NCBI RefSeq assembly: GCF_002479495.1
Contig: NZ_DLNQ01000004.1
Location: forward strand, 12,905 to 40,328
DNA from: Brevundimonas sp. UBA7506
GTDB taxonomy: Bacteria > Pseudomonadota > Alphaproteobacteria > Caulobacterales > Caulobacteraceae
Direction of reading: 5' to 3'
DNA length: 27,424 nucleotides
Both the position numbers and the translations under genes were made by a program. Shown here piece by piece: positions 15,554-23,677 of this stretch (positions within the stretch are counted from its first letter, which is position 1; each line of letters starts with the position of its first letter). A model generated the notes under the pieces. It was not told the DNA's origin and searched no databases. It saw only the letters and a program-made list of their open reading frames with translations.

Positions 15554-16309
15554 ATGACCGCCCGTAACGCCGCCCTGGCCGAACCCGCCGCCGATCCTGC
15601 CGACGTCCGCCTGGAAGACGTCCATCCCTGCGCGACCTGCGGGGCGCGGCCCCTGGGCGTCTGCGCCGACCTGAAGGGCCATGAACTGCAGAGCATGGCC
15701 TGCGCCAGCGAGACTATCAGCGCCCAGCCCGGTCAGGCCCTGTTCCACGAAGGCGATCCCAATCCCTTCGTCTTCAATGTCGTCGAGGGCGCAGTGAAGC
15801 TGTATCGCCTGCTGCCCGACGGTCGGCGCCAGATCACCGGCTTCCTGTTCCAGGGCGACTTCCTGGGTCTGGGCGGTCGCGGACCCTCCAGCTTTACCGC
15901 CGAGGCTCTGACGCCGCTCAGCGCCTGCCGTTTCCGGCGCGGCGACTTCGATCAACTGCTGAACGCCCTGCCCGCGCTGGAGCACCGCCTGGTGGCCATG
16001 GCCGGCGACGAGCTGATGGCGGCGCAGGAACAGATCGTGCTGCTGGGCCGCAAGACGGCGCGCGAGCGGATCGCCAGCTTCCTGACCCGCCTGTCGGCGC
16101 GGCAGGTGCAACTGGGCGGCGCCGAGGGCCACGTTCACTTGCCCATGACCCGCCTGGACATCGCCGACTACCTGGGCCTGACCATCGAGACGGTGAGCCG
16201 GGTCTTCACCCAGTTCAAGACCTCGGGCCTGATCCAACTGCTGCCGAACAATGAAGTGGCCCTGCCCGATCCCGATGCGCTGAAGGCCCTGGGCGAGGGC
16301 GCGGCCTGA
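15554..16309 (+). CDS. fnrL: FNR-family oxygen-sensing transcription regulator (FnrL/FnrN type)
   Basis: The 251-residue protein has an N-terminal cluster Cys26-x2-Cys29-x7-Cys37 (HPCATCGARPLGVC) and a further Cys125 in the position of E. coli FNR Cys122. Together they predict a [4Fe-4S] cluster that is destroyed by oxygen. The x7 spacing is that of rhizobial FnrN and Rhodobacter FnrL. A cyclic-nucleotide-like sensor barrel (GQALFHEGDPNPFVF, GAVKLYRLLPDGRRQITG) and a dimer helix precede the helix-turn-helix TRLDIADYLGLTIETVSR; Glu212, Ser215 and Arg216 are the residues that read TTGAT half-sites. The ATG at 15554 with GGAG six bases upstream is preferred to one at 15539. It probably controls the four sites found in this window. 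Confidence 0.92.
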   Translation: MTARNAALAEPAADPADVRLEDVHPCATCGARPLGVCADLKGHELQSMACASETISAQPGQALFHEGDPNPFVFNVVEGAVKLYRLLPDGRRQITGFLFQGDFLGLGGRGPSSFTAEALTPLSACRFRRGDFDQLLNALPALEHRLVAMAGDELMAAQEQIVLLGRKTARERIASFLTRLSARQVQLGGAEGHVHLPMTRLDIADYLGLTIETVSRVFTQFKTSGLIQLLPNNEVALPDPDALKALGEGAA

Positions 16310-16354
16310 GCTGAAAGAATGATCGCAGGCGCGGCCTGAAATCAAACGGGCGAT

Positions 16355-16383
16355 GGGGGTGCAGGCTGACGTCCCGCACCCCC
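16355..16383. terminator. Hairpin between the convergent fnrL and ompW genes
   Basis: GGGGGTGC (16355-16362) and GCACCCCC (16376-16383) form an eight-base-pair GC-rich stem with a 13-base loop. No U tract follows on either strand, so it is only a weak or Rho-assisted terminator candidate. Confidence 0.4.
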
Positions 16384-16405
16384 GCCCCGCATCGACGCGG
16401 AAGTC

Positions 16406-17059
16406 CTAGAACTTCCGACCGACGCCCACCGACACGACCCATGGATCCAGGCTGACGCTGCTCTTCAGCGCGCCGCCGTTGATTTTGGCGTCCGTGTCGA
16501 ACCACACCTTCTTGGCGTCCAGATTCAGGGTCCACGGCCCCGACAGGTTCCAGTCCGCCCCGGCCTGCAAGGCGACGCCGAAGCCGTCATCCAGATCGAC
16601 CTCGAAGCCGTTCTTATCCTTGCCGTCGAAGAAGGCCATGTAGCTGACGCCGGCGCCGACATAGGGGCTGATCGTCGCATTCGGCGTCGGGCGGTATTGC
16701 AGCGTCACCACCGGCGGCAGGACCCAGGTCTCGTGCACCGCAACATCCGTTCCCGCCCCCTTGGCGCGGACCTCGTGCTGGGTGGCGCCGAGGATGGCTT
16801 CGACGGCCCAGTGGTCGGCGACGAAATAGGTGAAGCCCAGGGTCGGCATCCAGTCGTCGCTGACGTCGACCTGCAGGCCGCTGTCGGCGCCCGCGGCGGT
16901 GAGGATGGCGTCGTCGGCCTGCGGCAGGACGCCGGTCATCCGGGCGGTGACGACCAGCGAGCCCTTGCCGACGGGCTCGGGAGCGACGGCTTGCGCCGAG
17001 GCGGCGCCCGCCAGGGTCAGAACACTGGCGGCGGCCAGAAGGGCGGCGGCGGTCTTCAT
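16406..17059 (-). CDS. ompW: OmpW-family outer-membrane protein
   Basis: The 217-residue protein begins with a signal peptide (MKTAAALLAAASVLTLAGAA, cleavage after ASA). The mature part has the OmpW pattern: GSLVVTARMTGVLPQADD, WMPTLGFTYFVADHWAVEAIL, LPPVVTLQYRP, ISPYVGAGVSYMAFF and a terminal VSVGVGRKF ending in Phe, typical of an outer-membrane beta barrel (eight strands). OmpW forms a narrow hydrophobic channel. In E. coli ompW is FNR-activated, and here a degenerate FNR site lies upstream. The start at 17059 is set by the signal peptide; upstream in-frame sequence is not protein-like. Confidence 0.88.
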   Translation of the reverse strand: MKTAAALLAAASVLTLAGAASAQAVAPEPVGKGSLVVTARMTGVLPQADDAILTAAGADSGLQVDVSDDWMPTLGFTYFVADHWAVEAILGATQHEVRAKGAGTDVAVHETWVLPPVVTLQYRPTPNATISPYVGAGVSYMAFFDGKDKNGFEVDLDDGFGVALQAGADWNLSGPWTLNLDAKKVWFDTDAKINGGALKSSVSLDPWVVSVGVGRKF

Positions 17060-17145
17060 CGGTATCAATCCCCGACAATCGCCGGATCGAGGAGGGTCCG
17101 GCTTCGATGTCGAGAACACTCTTCCACGCCCCCTGCCCTGACGCC

Positions 17146-17159
17146 TTGATCCAGCGCAA
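17146..17159 (-). promoter_or_regulatory. Degenerate FNR site upstream of ompW
   Basis: TTGATCCAGCGCAA keeps one perfect half-site and CAA of the other (two mismatches to TTGAT-N4-ATCAA). Its centre lies about 93 bases before the ompW ATG, and the hexamer AAGAGT sits at the class II -10 offset. Confidence 0.45.
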
Positions 17160-17178
17160 GGCCATGGAAATACGCATG

Positions 17179-17210
17179 AAAAAGCCTCTTCGACCGAGAT
17201 CGAAGAGGCT
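17179..17210 (-). terminator. Intrinsic terminator of cydABX
   Basis: A perfect 11-base-pair stem (17183-17193 with 17200-17210, six-base loop) runs into TTTTT on the minus strand, 20 bases after the cydX stop. Confidence 0.9.
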
Positions 17211-17229
17211 GATTTCATTGACGAAGCGA

Positions 17230-17349
17230 TCAGGGCTCGGAGCGGCCCTCATCCCCTTCGTCGAACAGCTGGAACTCGTGCCAGACGCCGTTCAGCACGC
17301 CGAACGCCACCGCCAGGCCGAGGCCCAGGATCCAGGCGAAATACCACAT
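17230..17349 (-). CDS. cydX: Cytochrome bd small subunit CydX
   Basis: A 39-residue frame starts MWYFAWILGLGLAVAFGVLN, almost the E. coli CydX signature (MWYFAWILG), with a single transmembrane helix (residues about 2-22) and a short acidic tail. CydX stabilises the CydA haem pocket in cytochrome bd oxidase and is needed for full activity. AAAGGAG lies eight bases before the ATG. The gene follows cydB by 22 bases and is the last gene before a strong terminator, so the operon order is cydA-cydB-cydX. Confidence 0.95.
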   Translation of the reverse strand: MWYFAWILGLGLAVAFGVLNGVWHEFQLFDEGDEGRSEP

Positions 17350-17371
17350 GGGACGATCTCCTTTCGCGGGA

Positions 17372-18520
17372 TCAGTAGAGGTCGGGATTGGTCTTGAGAG
17401 CGGCTGTGCTCGAACGGCCCCACAGCACCTTGTAGACCCACGAGGTGTAGAGCAGCACGATCGGCATGAAGACCACCACCACGACCAGCATGATGAACAG
17501 GGTCGTATGGCTGGACGAGGCGTTCCACACCGTCAGGCTGGACTGAGGATTGATCGAGCTGGGCAGAATGAAGGGGAACATCGACAGGCCGACCGTTGAG
17601 ATGATCCCCACCGCCGAGGCCGAGGAACCGCCGAAGGCCATGGCCGGGGACCGGCGCCACATGCCGATCAGGCCCACCAGGGCGCCGAGGAAGCCCAGAA
17701 CCGGAGCGATGATCATCCACGGATAGAGGCCGTAGTTGTCCATCCAGGCGCCAGGCGCGGCCTCGACCGTGGTGCGCAGCGGGTTGGAGAAGCCCGCCGT
17801 GTCCAGCACGCCCGTGATACGGAAGCCGATGTCGCCAAAGGCGATGAACAGGCCGCCGACCGCGAAGAGCACCAGGCTGAGCAGACCGGCGACAGTGCCG
17901 ATGGCGCGGGCGCGGTGCAGCACCGGCCCCTGCTCGCCCTTGATCGACAGCCAGGCCGCGCCATGCAGCACCAGCATGCAGACCGACAGCAGACCGCAGA
18001 TCAGGGTGAAGGGCGAAAACAGGCCCAGCAGCGTGCCCTCGTAGAAGGAGCGCAGATCGCTATCCAGGCGGAAGGGCGCGCCCAGCAGGACGTTGCCGAC
18101 AGCCACGCCGAACACCAAGGCCGGGACGAAACTGCCGATGAACAGGCCCCAGTCCCACATCGAGCGCCAGCGCTTGTCGGCACGCTTGGACCGGTACTTG
18201 AACGACACGGGCCGCAGGATCAGCGCCGACAAGACCAGGAACATGGCCAGGTAGAAGCCGGAGAAGCTGACGGCATAAACAAAGGGCCAGGCGGCGAATA
18301 TCGCCGCGCCGCCGACGATGAACCAGACCTGGTTGCCCTCCCAGGTCGCGCCGACGGTGTTGATCACCATGCGGCGCTCTTCATCCGTCTTGGCGACGAA
18401 GGGCAGCAGGGCGCCGACGCCCATGTCGAAGCCGTCCGTCAGGGCGAAGCCGATCAGCAGCACGCCCAGCAGTCCCCACCAGATCAGGCGGAGCGTGGTG
18501 TAGTCGAGGGGAAGTTCCAT
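17372..18520 (-). CDS. cydB: Cytochrome bd quinol oxidase subunit II
   Basis: The 382-residue multi-pass protein begins MELPLDYTTLRLIWWGLLGV and contains LTDGFDMGVGALLPFV, NTVGATWEGNQVWFIVGGAAIFAAWP and RPVSFKYRSKRADKRWR, all typical of CydB. It pairs with CydA to form the high-affinity quinol oxidase that reduces oxygen to water without pumping protons. Length matches E. coli CydB (379). It is 27 bases downstream of cydA and 22 upstream of cydX. Confidence 0.97.
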   Translation of the reverse strand: MELPLDYTTLRLIWWGLLGVLLIGFALTDGFDMGVGALLPFVAKTDEERRMVINTVGATWEGNQVWFIVGGAAIFAAWPFVYAVSFSGFYLAMFLVLSALILRPVSFKYRSKRADKRWRSMWDWGLFIGSFVPALVFGVAVGNVLLGAPFRLDSDLRSFYEGTLLGLFSPFTLICGLLSVCMLVLHGAAWLSIKGEQGPVLHRARAIGTVAGLLSLVLFAVGGLFIAFGDIGFRITGVLDTAGFSNPLRTTVEAAPGAWMDNYGLYPWMIIAPVLGFLGALVGLIGMWRRSPAMAFGGSSASAVGIISTVGLSMFPFILPSSINPQSSLTVWNASSSHTTLFIMLVVVVVFMPIVLLYTSWVYKVLWGRSSTAALKTNPDLY

Positions 18521-18547
18521 CTCTCTTGTTTCCTTGAACGACCGGGG

Positions 18548-20113
18548 TCAGGCGACCGCCGGTTCGCCTTCCGCCTGAGGTTCATCGGGGACGTCGTGCT
18601 GGTTGAAGGGGCCTTTCTTGATCGCGCGAAGGATCAGGCCGACCTCGATCACCGCCAGGGCGCCGTACAGGACGGTGAAGCCGATGATGGTGGTCCAAAG
18701 CTGCGCCACGGTCAGGCTGGACGCGCCCAGGAAGGTCGGCAGGACGCCTTCCACGGCCCAGGGCTGACGGCCCACTTCGGCCAGGACCCAACCGGACTCG
18801 ATGGCGATCCACGGCAGGGGGATGGCCAGAACGGCCAGACGCAGGAACCAGCGCGTGTCGTGCTTGCGCAGGGTGCACAGGACGAAGGCCGTGGCGAACA
18901 GACCGATCATCAGGAAGCCGATGCCGGCCATGATGCGGAAGACCCAGAACATCAGCGGCACATTGGGTACGGTGTCCCAGGCCGCCTGCTTGATCTGCTC
19001 GGGCGTGGCCTGACGCGGATCGGCGACATAGCGTTTCAGCAGCAGGCCGTAGCCCAGGTCGTTGCGCACCGATTCAAACTGCGCGCGAGCAGCCATGTCG
19101 GTGTGGTCGGCCTTGACCTTCTCCAGGGCGTCATAGGCGACGACGCCGCGTTCGATACGGTCTTCAGCGACAGCGACCAGTTCCAGAATGCCGATCACCG
19201 GCTTGTCGATGCTGCGCGTCGAGATCAGGCCCAGGACATAGGGAATCTTGACCTCGAAATGGGTGTGACGGTCTTCCAGGCTGGGCAGGCCGAAGGCGGT
19301 CAGACCCGCAGGCGCCGGCTCGGTGCGCCACATGGCTTCCAGCGCGGCCAGCTTCATCTTCTGGTTGTCGGTCAGGGCATACCCCGACTCATCGCCCAGA
19401 ACGACGACCGACAGCGACGACAGCAGGCCGAAGGCGGCCGCCACGGTCATGGACCGCTTGGCGAACCCGACGTGTTTGCCCTTCAACAGATAGAAGGCCG
19501 AGATGCCCAGCACGACCACGGCGGCGCAGACGTAGCCGGCCGAAACGGTGTGGACGAACTTGGCCTGGGCCACCGGGTTGAAGATCACCGCCATGAAGTC
19601 CACGACTTCCATGCGCATGGTGTCGGGGTTGAAGGCGGCGCCGACCGGGTTCTGCATCCAGCCGTTGGCGACCAGGATCCACAGGGCCGACAGGTTGGTG
19701 CCCAGCGCCACCAGGAAGGTGACGAACAGGTGCCCTACGCGCGGCAGCTTGTCCCAGCCGAAGAACATCAGGCCGACGAAGGTGGCTTCCAGGAAGAAGG
19801 CCATCAGCCCTTCAATGGCCAGCGGGGCCCCGAAGATGTCGCCGACATAGTGGGAGTAATAGGACCAGTTCATGCCGAACTGGAATTCCATGGTCAGGCC
19901 GGTGGCCACGCCCAGAACGAAGTTGATGCCGAACAGCACGCCCCAGAACCGGGTGATGGTTCGCCATATAGGCCTGCGCGTCATGACATAGATGCTCTCC
20001 ATGATGACCAGCATGAAGGAGAGGCCCAGCGTGAGGGGCACGAACAGAAAGTGGTATAGCGCCGTCAGTGCGAACTGAAGGCGTGACAGGTCTACGACCG
20101 CCAGGTCGATCAT
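18548..20113 (-). CDS. cydA: Cytochrome bd quinol oxidase subunit I
   Basis: The 521-residue protein has LSRLQFALTALYHFLFVPLT with His21 (haem b595 ligand expected), KFVHTVSAGYV with the second haem ligand His, a Met in FWVFRIMAGIGF as the third axial ligand, and the conserved GRQPWAVEGVLPT quinol-side motif. Length equals the E. coli long-loop type (522). The ATG at 20113 is preceded by AGGAG nine bases away; an in-frame extension to 20143 is rejected. A perfect FNR palindrome (20190-20203) is 77 bases upstream, with TAGGTT at the class II -10 position, so low-oxygen induction is expected. Confidence 0.97.
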   Translation of the reverse strand: MIDLAVVDLSRLQFALTALYHFLFVPLTLGLSFMLVIMESIYVMTRRPIWRTITRFWGVLFGINFVLGVATGLTMEFQFGMNWSYYSHYVGDIFGAPLAIEGLMAFFLEATFVGLMFFGWDKLPRVGHLFVTFLVALGTNLSALWILVANGWMQNPVGAAFNPDTMRMEVVDFMAVIFNPVAQAKFVHTVSAGYVCAAVVVLGISAFYLLKGKHVGFAKRSMTVAAAFGLLSSLSVVVLGDESGYALTDNQKMKLAALEAMWRTEPAPAGLTAFGLPSLEDRHTHFEVKIPYVLGLISTRSIDKPVIGILELVAVAEDRIERGVVAYDALEKVKADHTDMAARAQFESVRNDLGYGLLLKRYVADPRQATPEQIKQAAWDTVPNVPLMFWVFRIMAGIGFLMIGLFATAFVLCTLRKHDTRWFLRLAVLAIPLPWIAIESGWVLAEVGRQPWAVEGVLPTFLGASSLTVAQLWTTIIGFTVLYGALAVIEVGLILRAIKKGPFNQHDVPDEPQAEGEPAVA

Positions 20114-20189
20114 GGGCTCAGGCTCCTGACCGCCAGCCCCCATCGACCGGCGTTCTACTATAACCTAAAGCAGCGCCGTGGGGCGCGCC

Positions 20190-20203
20190 TTGATCCGGAT
20201 CAA
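20190..20203. promoter_or_regulatory. Perfect FNR operator shared by cydABX and cydDC
   Basis: TTGATCCGGATCAA is an exact TTGAT-N4-ATCAA palindrome in the 215 bases between the divergent cydA and cydD starts. On the cydA side TAGGTT (20162-20167) is at the class II distance; TATAGT (20157-20162) is an alternative -10. On the cydD side TCTAGA (20225-20230) lies at about the same distance. The region contains no gene. Confidence 0.88.
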
Positions 20204-20328
20204 AGCCCAACCGGGACGACTCGCTCTAGACGGCGTTTCGCCCAAGGCTGTTTCGTCACAAGGACGATTCGCCCAATGCGCCTTCGCGCTGGTCTATGTC
20301 TGTTCGCGCGGACGGAGCAGGAGAGACG

Positions 20329-21945
20329 ATGACGGCCCAGCCGATCGAAGCAGACGCCGCACCGGCCCAATGGCTGAAGAAGGCCCTGTCGCCGCGCACG
20401 CGGATCATGTCCTTGGCCGGCGGCCTGGTGATCGCCGACGCGATTCCGGCCGTAGGGTTTGCGGCGGGCCTTGGACTGGCCGTCGGCGCCCTGCCGCAGG
20501 GATACAGCCACGCCCTGCCCGGCGCGGCCCTGGCCGTCGCCTCGCTTCTGACGCGCGGGGCGCTGACTCAGGTCGCGACCGTCGTGGCCGCGCGCGCCGC
20601 CCGCGCGGTCAAGGGGGACCTGCGGCGTCAGGTCCTGAACGGCGCCTTCTCCGGCCGCCTGTCCGACGCCGAGACCATGACCGCGACCGTCGAGGGGGTC
20701 GAGGCGCTGGACGGCCATGTCTCGCGCTTCGGGCCCGCCCGCATGGCCGCCGCCGTGACGCCTCTGTTGCTGATCGCCGTCGCCGCCGTGGTCAGCCCCT
20801 TCACCGCCTGCATCCTCATCTTCACCCTGCTGCCCTTCGTCATCGGCATGGCCCTGACCGGCATGGCGGCGGGCGCCGAGAGCCGCCGTCAGTTCCAGGC
20901 GCTGGAACGGCTGTCCGGTCTCTTCCTCGACCGCATCCGCGCCCTGCCCGCCATTCTCGCCTTCCAGGCCGAGACGCAGCAGACGGCGGTGATCGCTCGC
21001 GCCTCCGACGATCTGGCCCGCCGCACCGGCAAGGTGCTGAAGATCGCCTTCCTCTCCTCGGCGATTCTGGAGTTCTTCTCGGCCCTGGCGGTCGCGCTGG
21101 TCGCCGTCTATTGCGGCTTCAACCTGCTGAAGCTGCTGCCCTTCCCCGCGCCTGAGCAACTCAGCCTGACGCGCGCCTTCTTCCTGCTGGCCCTGGCGCC
21201 CGAAGTCTATGCCCCCATGCGCCGCCTGGCCGCCGCCTATCACGACCGTCAGGCCGCCGAATCCGCCGTGCCCAGCCTGAGGAAGCTGACCGAGAGCGCC
21301 GCGCCCGTCGCCGCGCCGCCGCCAGCGCCCGCCAGCGCCCCCGCCGTCGCTTTCCGCGACGTGACCATCGCCTATGAAGCGGGCGCGCCCGTCCTGACCG
21401 ACTTCAATCTGGCTGTCGCCCCCGGCGCCACCGTGGCCCTGCTGGGCGCCAGCGGCTCGGGCAAGAGCAGCCTGCTGCATCTCTTCCTCGGCCTGTCCCC
21501 GCTAAGCGACGGCGAGGTCGAGGTCGGCGACGTCCGCCTGTCCGACCATCCCGACCTGACCGCCTGGATCGCCTGGGCCGGTCAGGCGCCGGTCGTGGTG
21601 CCCGGAACCCTGGCCGAGAACATCGCCCTGGCCTGGCGCGGCGCGCCGTCAGGGCGCGTCATGGAAGCCGCCGCCCGCGCCGGCTTCACCGGCGACCTGA
21701 ACCGGATCATCGACGAGCGCGGCGGCGGTCTGTCGGGGGGCGAGCGACGGCGGCTGGGTCTGGCCCGCGCCTTCCTCAAGCCCGCGCCGATCCTGCTGCT
21801 GGACGAGCCCACCGCCAATCTGGACGCCGCGTCGGAGGCCGCCCTGTTGCCGATCATCCGCGCCGCGGCCGAGGGCCGCACTACCCTGATCGCCACCCAT
21901 TCCGAGGCCGTCGCCGAATTGGCCGACGTCGTGGTGCGGCTGTGA
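20329..21945 (+). CDS. cydD: ABC exporter subunit CydD (cysteine/glutathione, cytochrome bd assembly)
   Basis: The 538-residue protein joins a membrane domain (about six transmembrane helices, residues 25-320) to an ATPase domain with Walker A GASGSGKSS (Gly373-Ser380, Lys379), the signature LSGGER (from 468) and Walker B ILLLDEP (Asp492, Glu493). In E. coli CydDC exports cysteine and glutathione to the periplasm and is essential for assembling cytochrome bd. AGGAG lies just before the ATG at 20329. It is coupled to cydC by a GTGA overlap and divides the FNR operator with cydA. The CydD name rests on position and pairing; the two halves are similar to each other. Confidence 0.9.
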   Translation: MTAQPIEADAAPAQWLKKALSPRTRIMSLAGGLVIADAIPAVGFAAGLGLAVGALPQGYSHALPGAALAVASLLTRGALTQVATVVAARAARAVKGDLRRQVLNGAFSGRLSDAETMTATVEGVEALDGHVSRFGPARMAAAVTPLLLIAVAAVVSPFTACILIFTLLPFVIGMALTGMAAGAESRRQFQALERLSGLFLDRIRALPAILAFQAETQQTAVIARASDDLARRTGKVLKIAFLSSAILEFFSALAVALVAVYCGFNLLKLLPFPAPEQLSLTRAFFLLALAPEVYAPMRRLAAAYHDRQAAESAVPSLRKLTESAAPVAAPPPAPASAPAVAFRDVTIAYEAGAPVLTDFNLAVAPGATVALLGASGSGKSSLLHLFLGLSPLSDGEVEVGDVRLSDHPDLTAWIAWAGQAPVVVPGTLAENIALAWRGAPSGRVMEAAARAGFTGDLNRIIDERGGGLSGGERRRLGLARAFLKPAPILLLDEPTANLDAASEAALLPIIRAAAEGRTTLIATHSEAVAELADVVVRL

Positions 21946-23600
21946 GCGCACCGAACATGTCCGGCGTCGCCCGCCTCAAGACCCTGATCCGCGCCCAGGA
22001 ACGTCGGCAGGGCGCGCGTCTTCTGACCGCCGCCGTCACCGCCGCCCTCGTGTCCGCCGCCGCCGTCCTGCTGCTGGGGGTGTCAGGCTGGTTCATCACG
22101 GCCTCGGCCCTGGCCGGTCTTGCGGGGCCCCTGGTGGCCCACAGCTTCAACTTCATGGTGCCCAGCGCCCTGATCCGCTTCCTCGCCATCGTCCGCACCG
22201 GGTCGCGCTACGGCGAGCGGGTCACCGGCCACGACGCGGCGCTCAAGGCCCTGGCCGCCCTGCGTCCTCAGTTGTTCGAGAGCGTCGCGCGCGGCCCCGC
22301 CAGCCGCGCTCTGACGTTGGCGGGCGGCGATGCCTCCTCGCGGATGGTTCAGGACGTTGACGCGGTTCAGAACCGCTTCGTGCGCCTGTCAGCGCCCTGG
22401 GGCGCCGCCGCCGGTCTGGTGGCAGGCATCGGTCTGGCTCTGCTGACCGGCTGGATGACCGCCTTGGCCATCGCAGCGGCCAGCGCCTTCGGCGTGCTCG
22501 CCGCGGCCCTCGTCGGCCGCGGGATGGCCGAGCCCGCCGGGCGCGCGGTTCAGGCCGCGTCGGGCGATCTCAAGACCGAGTTCGCCGCCCTGGCCGCCGC
22601 CGCGCCCGAGCTTCAGGCCTATGGCGTCAAGCCCTGGGCAGTGGAGCGTCTGGCCGAGCGCGGCGCGACGCTGGAACGCGCAACCCAACGCCTGGCCGTG
22701 GCCGGCGGCTGGATCCTGCTGCCCCAGTCAGCCGCCATGGCCTTGGCTGTACTTGGCGTGATGGCGACCGCCGGGGCTGCCTCTCCGCCCCTGATCGCCT
22801 TGGCCATTCTGGCCGCCGTCACCACCGTCGAGAGCGCTGGCGCCCTGCTGACCGCCTTCCGCCACAACGGCGCGGTTGAAGCGGCGGTCGAGCGTCTGGG
22901 CGACCTGCTGGAAGCCCCCGCGTCAGCGCCGACTCAGCCCGCCGCCCCGATCATCGGCCTGAGCGCTGACCTCTTGCTGGCCCCGCCACAGCGCCTGGCC
23001 GTCACCGGCCCGTCCGGCGCCGGCAAGACCACCCTGATCGAGCGGCTGATGGACCTGCGCACGCCCCTGTCCGGCGAAGCGACCCTGGGCGGTGTCGACG
23101 CCGCCGACACCGCGCCCGACGCTGCCCGCGCCCTGTTCGCTTACGCCCCGCAACAGGCCGTGCTGCTGGCCGGCACGGTGCGTGAGAACCTGAAGCTGGC
23201 CCTGCCGGGCGCCGATGACGACGCCCTGTGGGCCGCGCTCGAAGACGCCGATCTGGCTGACCGCATCCGCGCCGCGCCCGCCGGTCTGAACGCGCCTCTT
23301 GGCGAGAACGGCGCCCGCCTGTCGGGCGGCGAACGTCGTCGCTTGGGCCTGGCCCGCGCCTATCTGCGCCCCGCGCCCTGGCTGGTGCTGGACGAACCGA
23401 CCGAAGGTCTGGACGCCGCCACGGAGACGCGCGTGCTGGAGCGCCTGACGGAGCGTCTGGCGCGCACCGGTCAGGGTCTGATCCTGGTCAGCCACCGCCC
23501 CGCCCCTCTGGCCCTGTGCGACGAGCGTCTGGCCGTCACGGGTCTGTCGCCGTCCGGGGCGGTTCAGATGGCGTTGCGGAAGGCGCAGGCGGCGGCCTGA
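21942..23600 (+). CDS. cydC: ABC exporter subunit CydC (cysteine/glutathione, cytochrome bd assembly)
   Basis: The 552-residue partner of CydD has a membrane domain with LLGVSGWFITASALAGLAG and FNFMVPSALIRFLAIVRTG..RYGER, both typical of CydC, and an ATPase domain with Walker A GPSGAGKTT (356-364), LSGGER (from 460) and Walker B LVLDEP (Asp484, Glu485). The GTG at 21942 overlaps the cydD stop; an ATG at 21957 is the alternative, and neither has a strong ribosome site, suggesting translational coupling. It is followed after 77 bases by a small membrane-protein gene with its own FNR box. Confidence 0.92.
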   Translation: MSAPNMSGVARLKTLIRAQERRQGARLLTAAVTAALVSAAAVLLLGVSGWFITASALAGLAGPLVAHSFNFMVPSALIRFLAIVRTGSRYGERVTGHDAALKALAALRPQLFESVARGPASRALTLAGGDASSRMVQDVDAVQNRFVRLSAPWGAAAGLVAGIGLALLTGWMTALAIAAASAFGVLAAALVGRGMAEPAGRAVQAASGDLKTEFAALAAAAPELQAYGVKPWAVERLAERGATLERATQRLAVAGGWILLPQSAAMALAVLGVMATAGAASPPLIALAILAAVTTVESAGALLTAFRHNGAVEAAVERLGDLLEAPASAPTQPAAPIIGLSADLLLAPPQRLAVTGPSGAGKTTLIERLMDLRTPLSGEATLGGVDAADTAPDAARALFAYAPQQAVLLAGTVRENLKLALPGADDDALWAALEDADLADRIRAAPAGLNAPLGENGARLSGGERRRLGLARAYLRPAPWLVLDEPTEGLDAATETRVLERLTERLARTGQGLILVSHRPAPLALCDERLAVTGLSPSGAVQMALRKAQAAA

Positions 23601-23615
23601 TCCGCCGACATTCCT

Positions 23616-23629
23616 TTGATCTCTATCAA
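23616..23629 (+). promoter_or_regulatory. FNR operator upstream of the 38-residue membrane protein
   Basis: TTGATCTCTATCAA has two perfect half-sites. At the class II offset TTTGCT (23652-23657) could be the -10, giving a start near 23664 and a leader of about 14 bases that contains the AAAGGAG ribosome site. Confidence 0.82.
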
Positions 23630-23677
23630 GGCGCGCGGGCTCGCGAACGGCTTTGCTGGGATTAAAGGAGATATCCC

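Noticed and set aside
16298..16339. A 12-base direct repeat (GGCGCGGCCTGA) at and after the fnrL stop.
   Set aside because: The two copies diverge immediately afterward, so this is too short to support a duplication or site.
17915..20059. A 714-codon open frame on the plus strand across cydA and cydB.
   Set aside because: Antisense to two securely identified oxidase genes, with Gln/His/Asp-rich low-complexity product and no domain.
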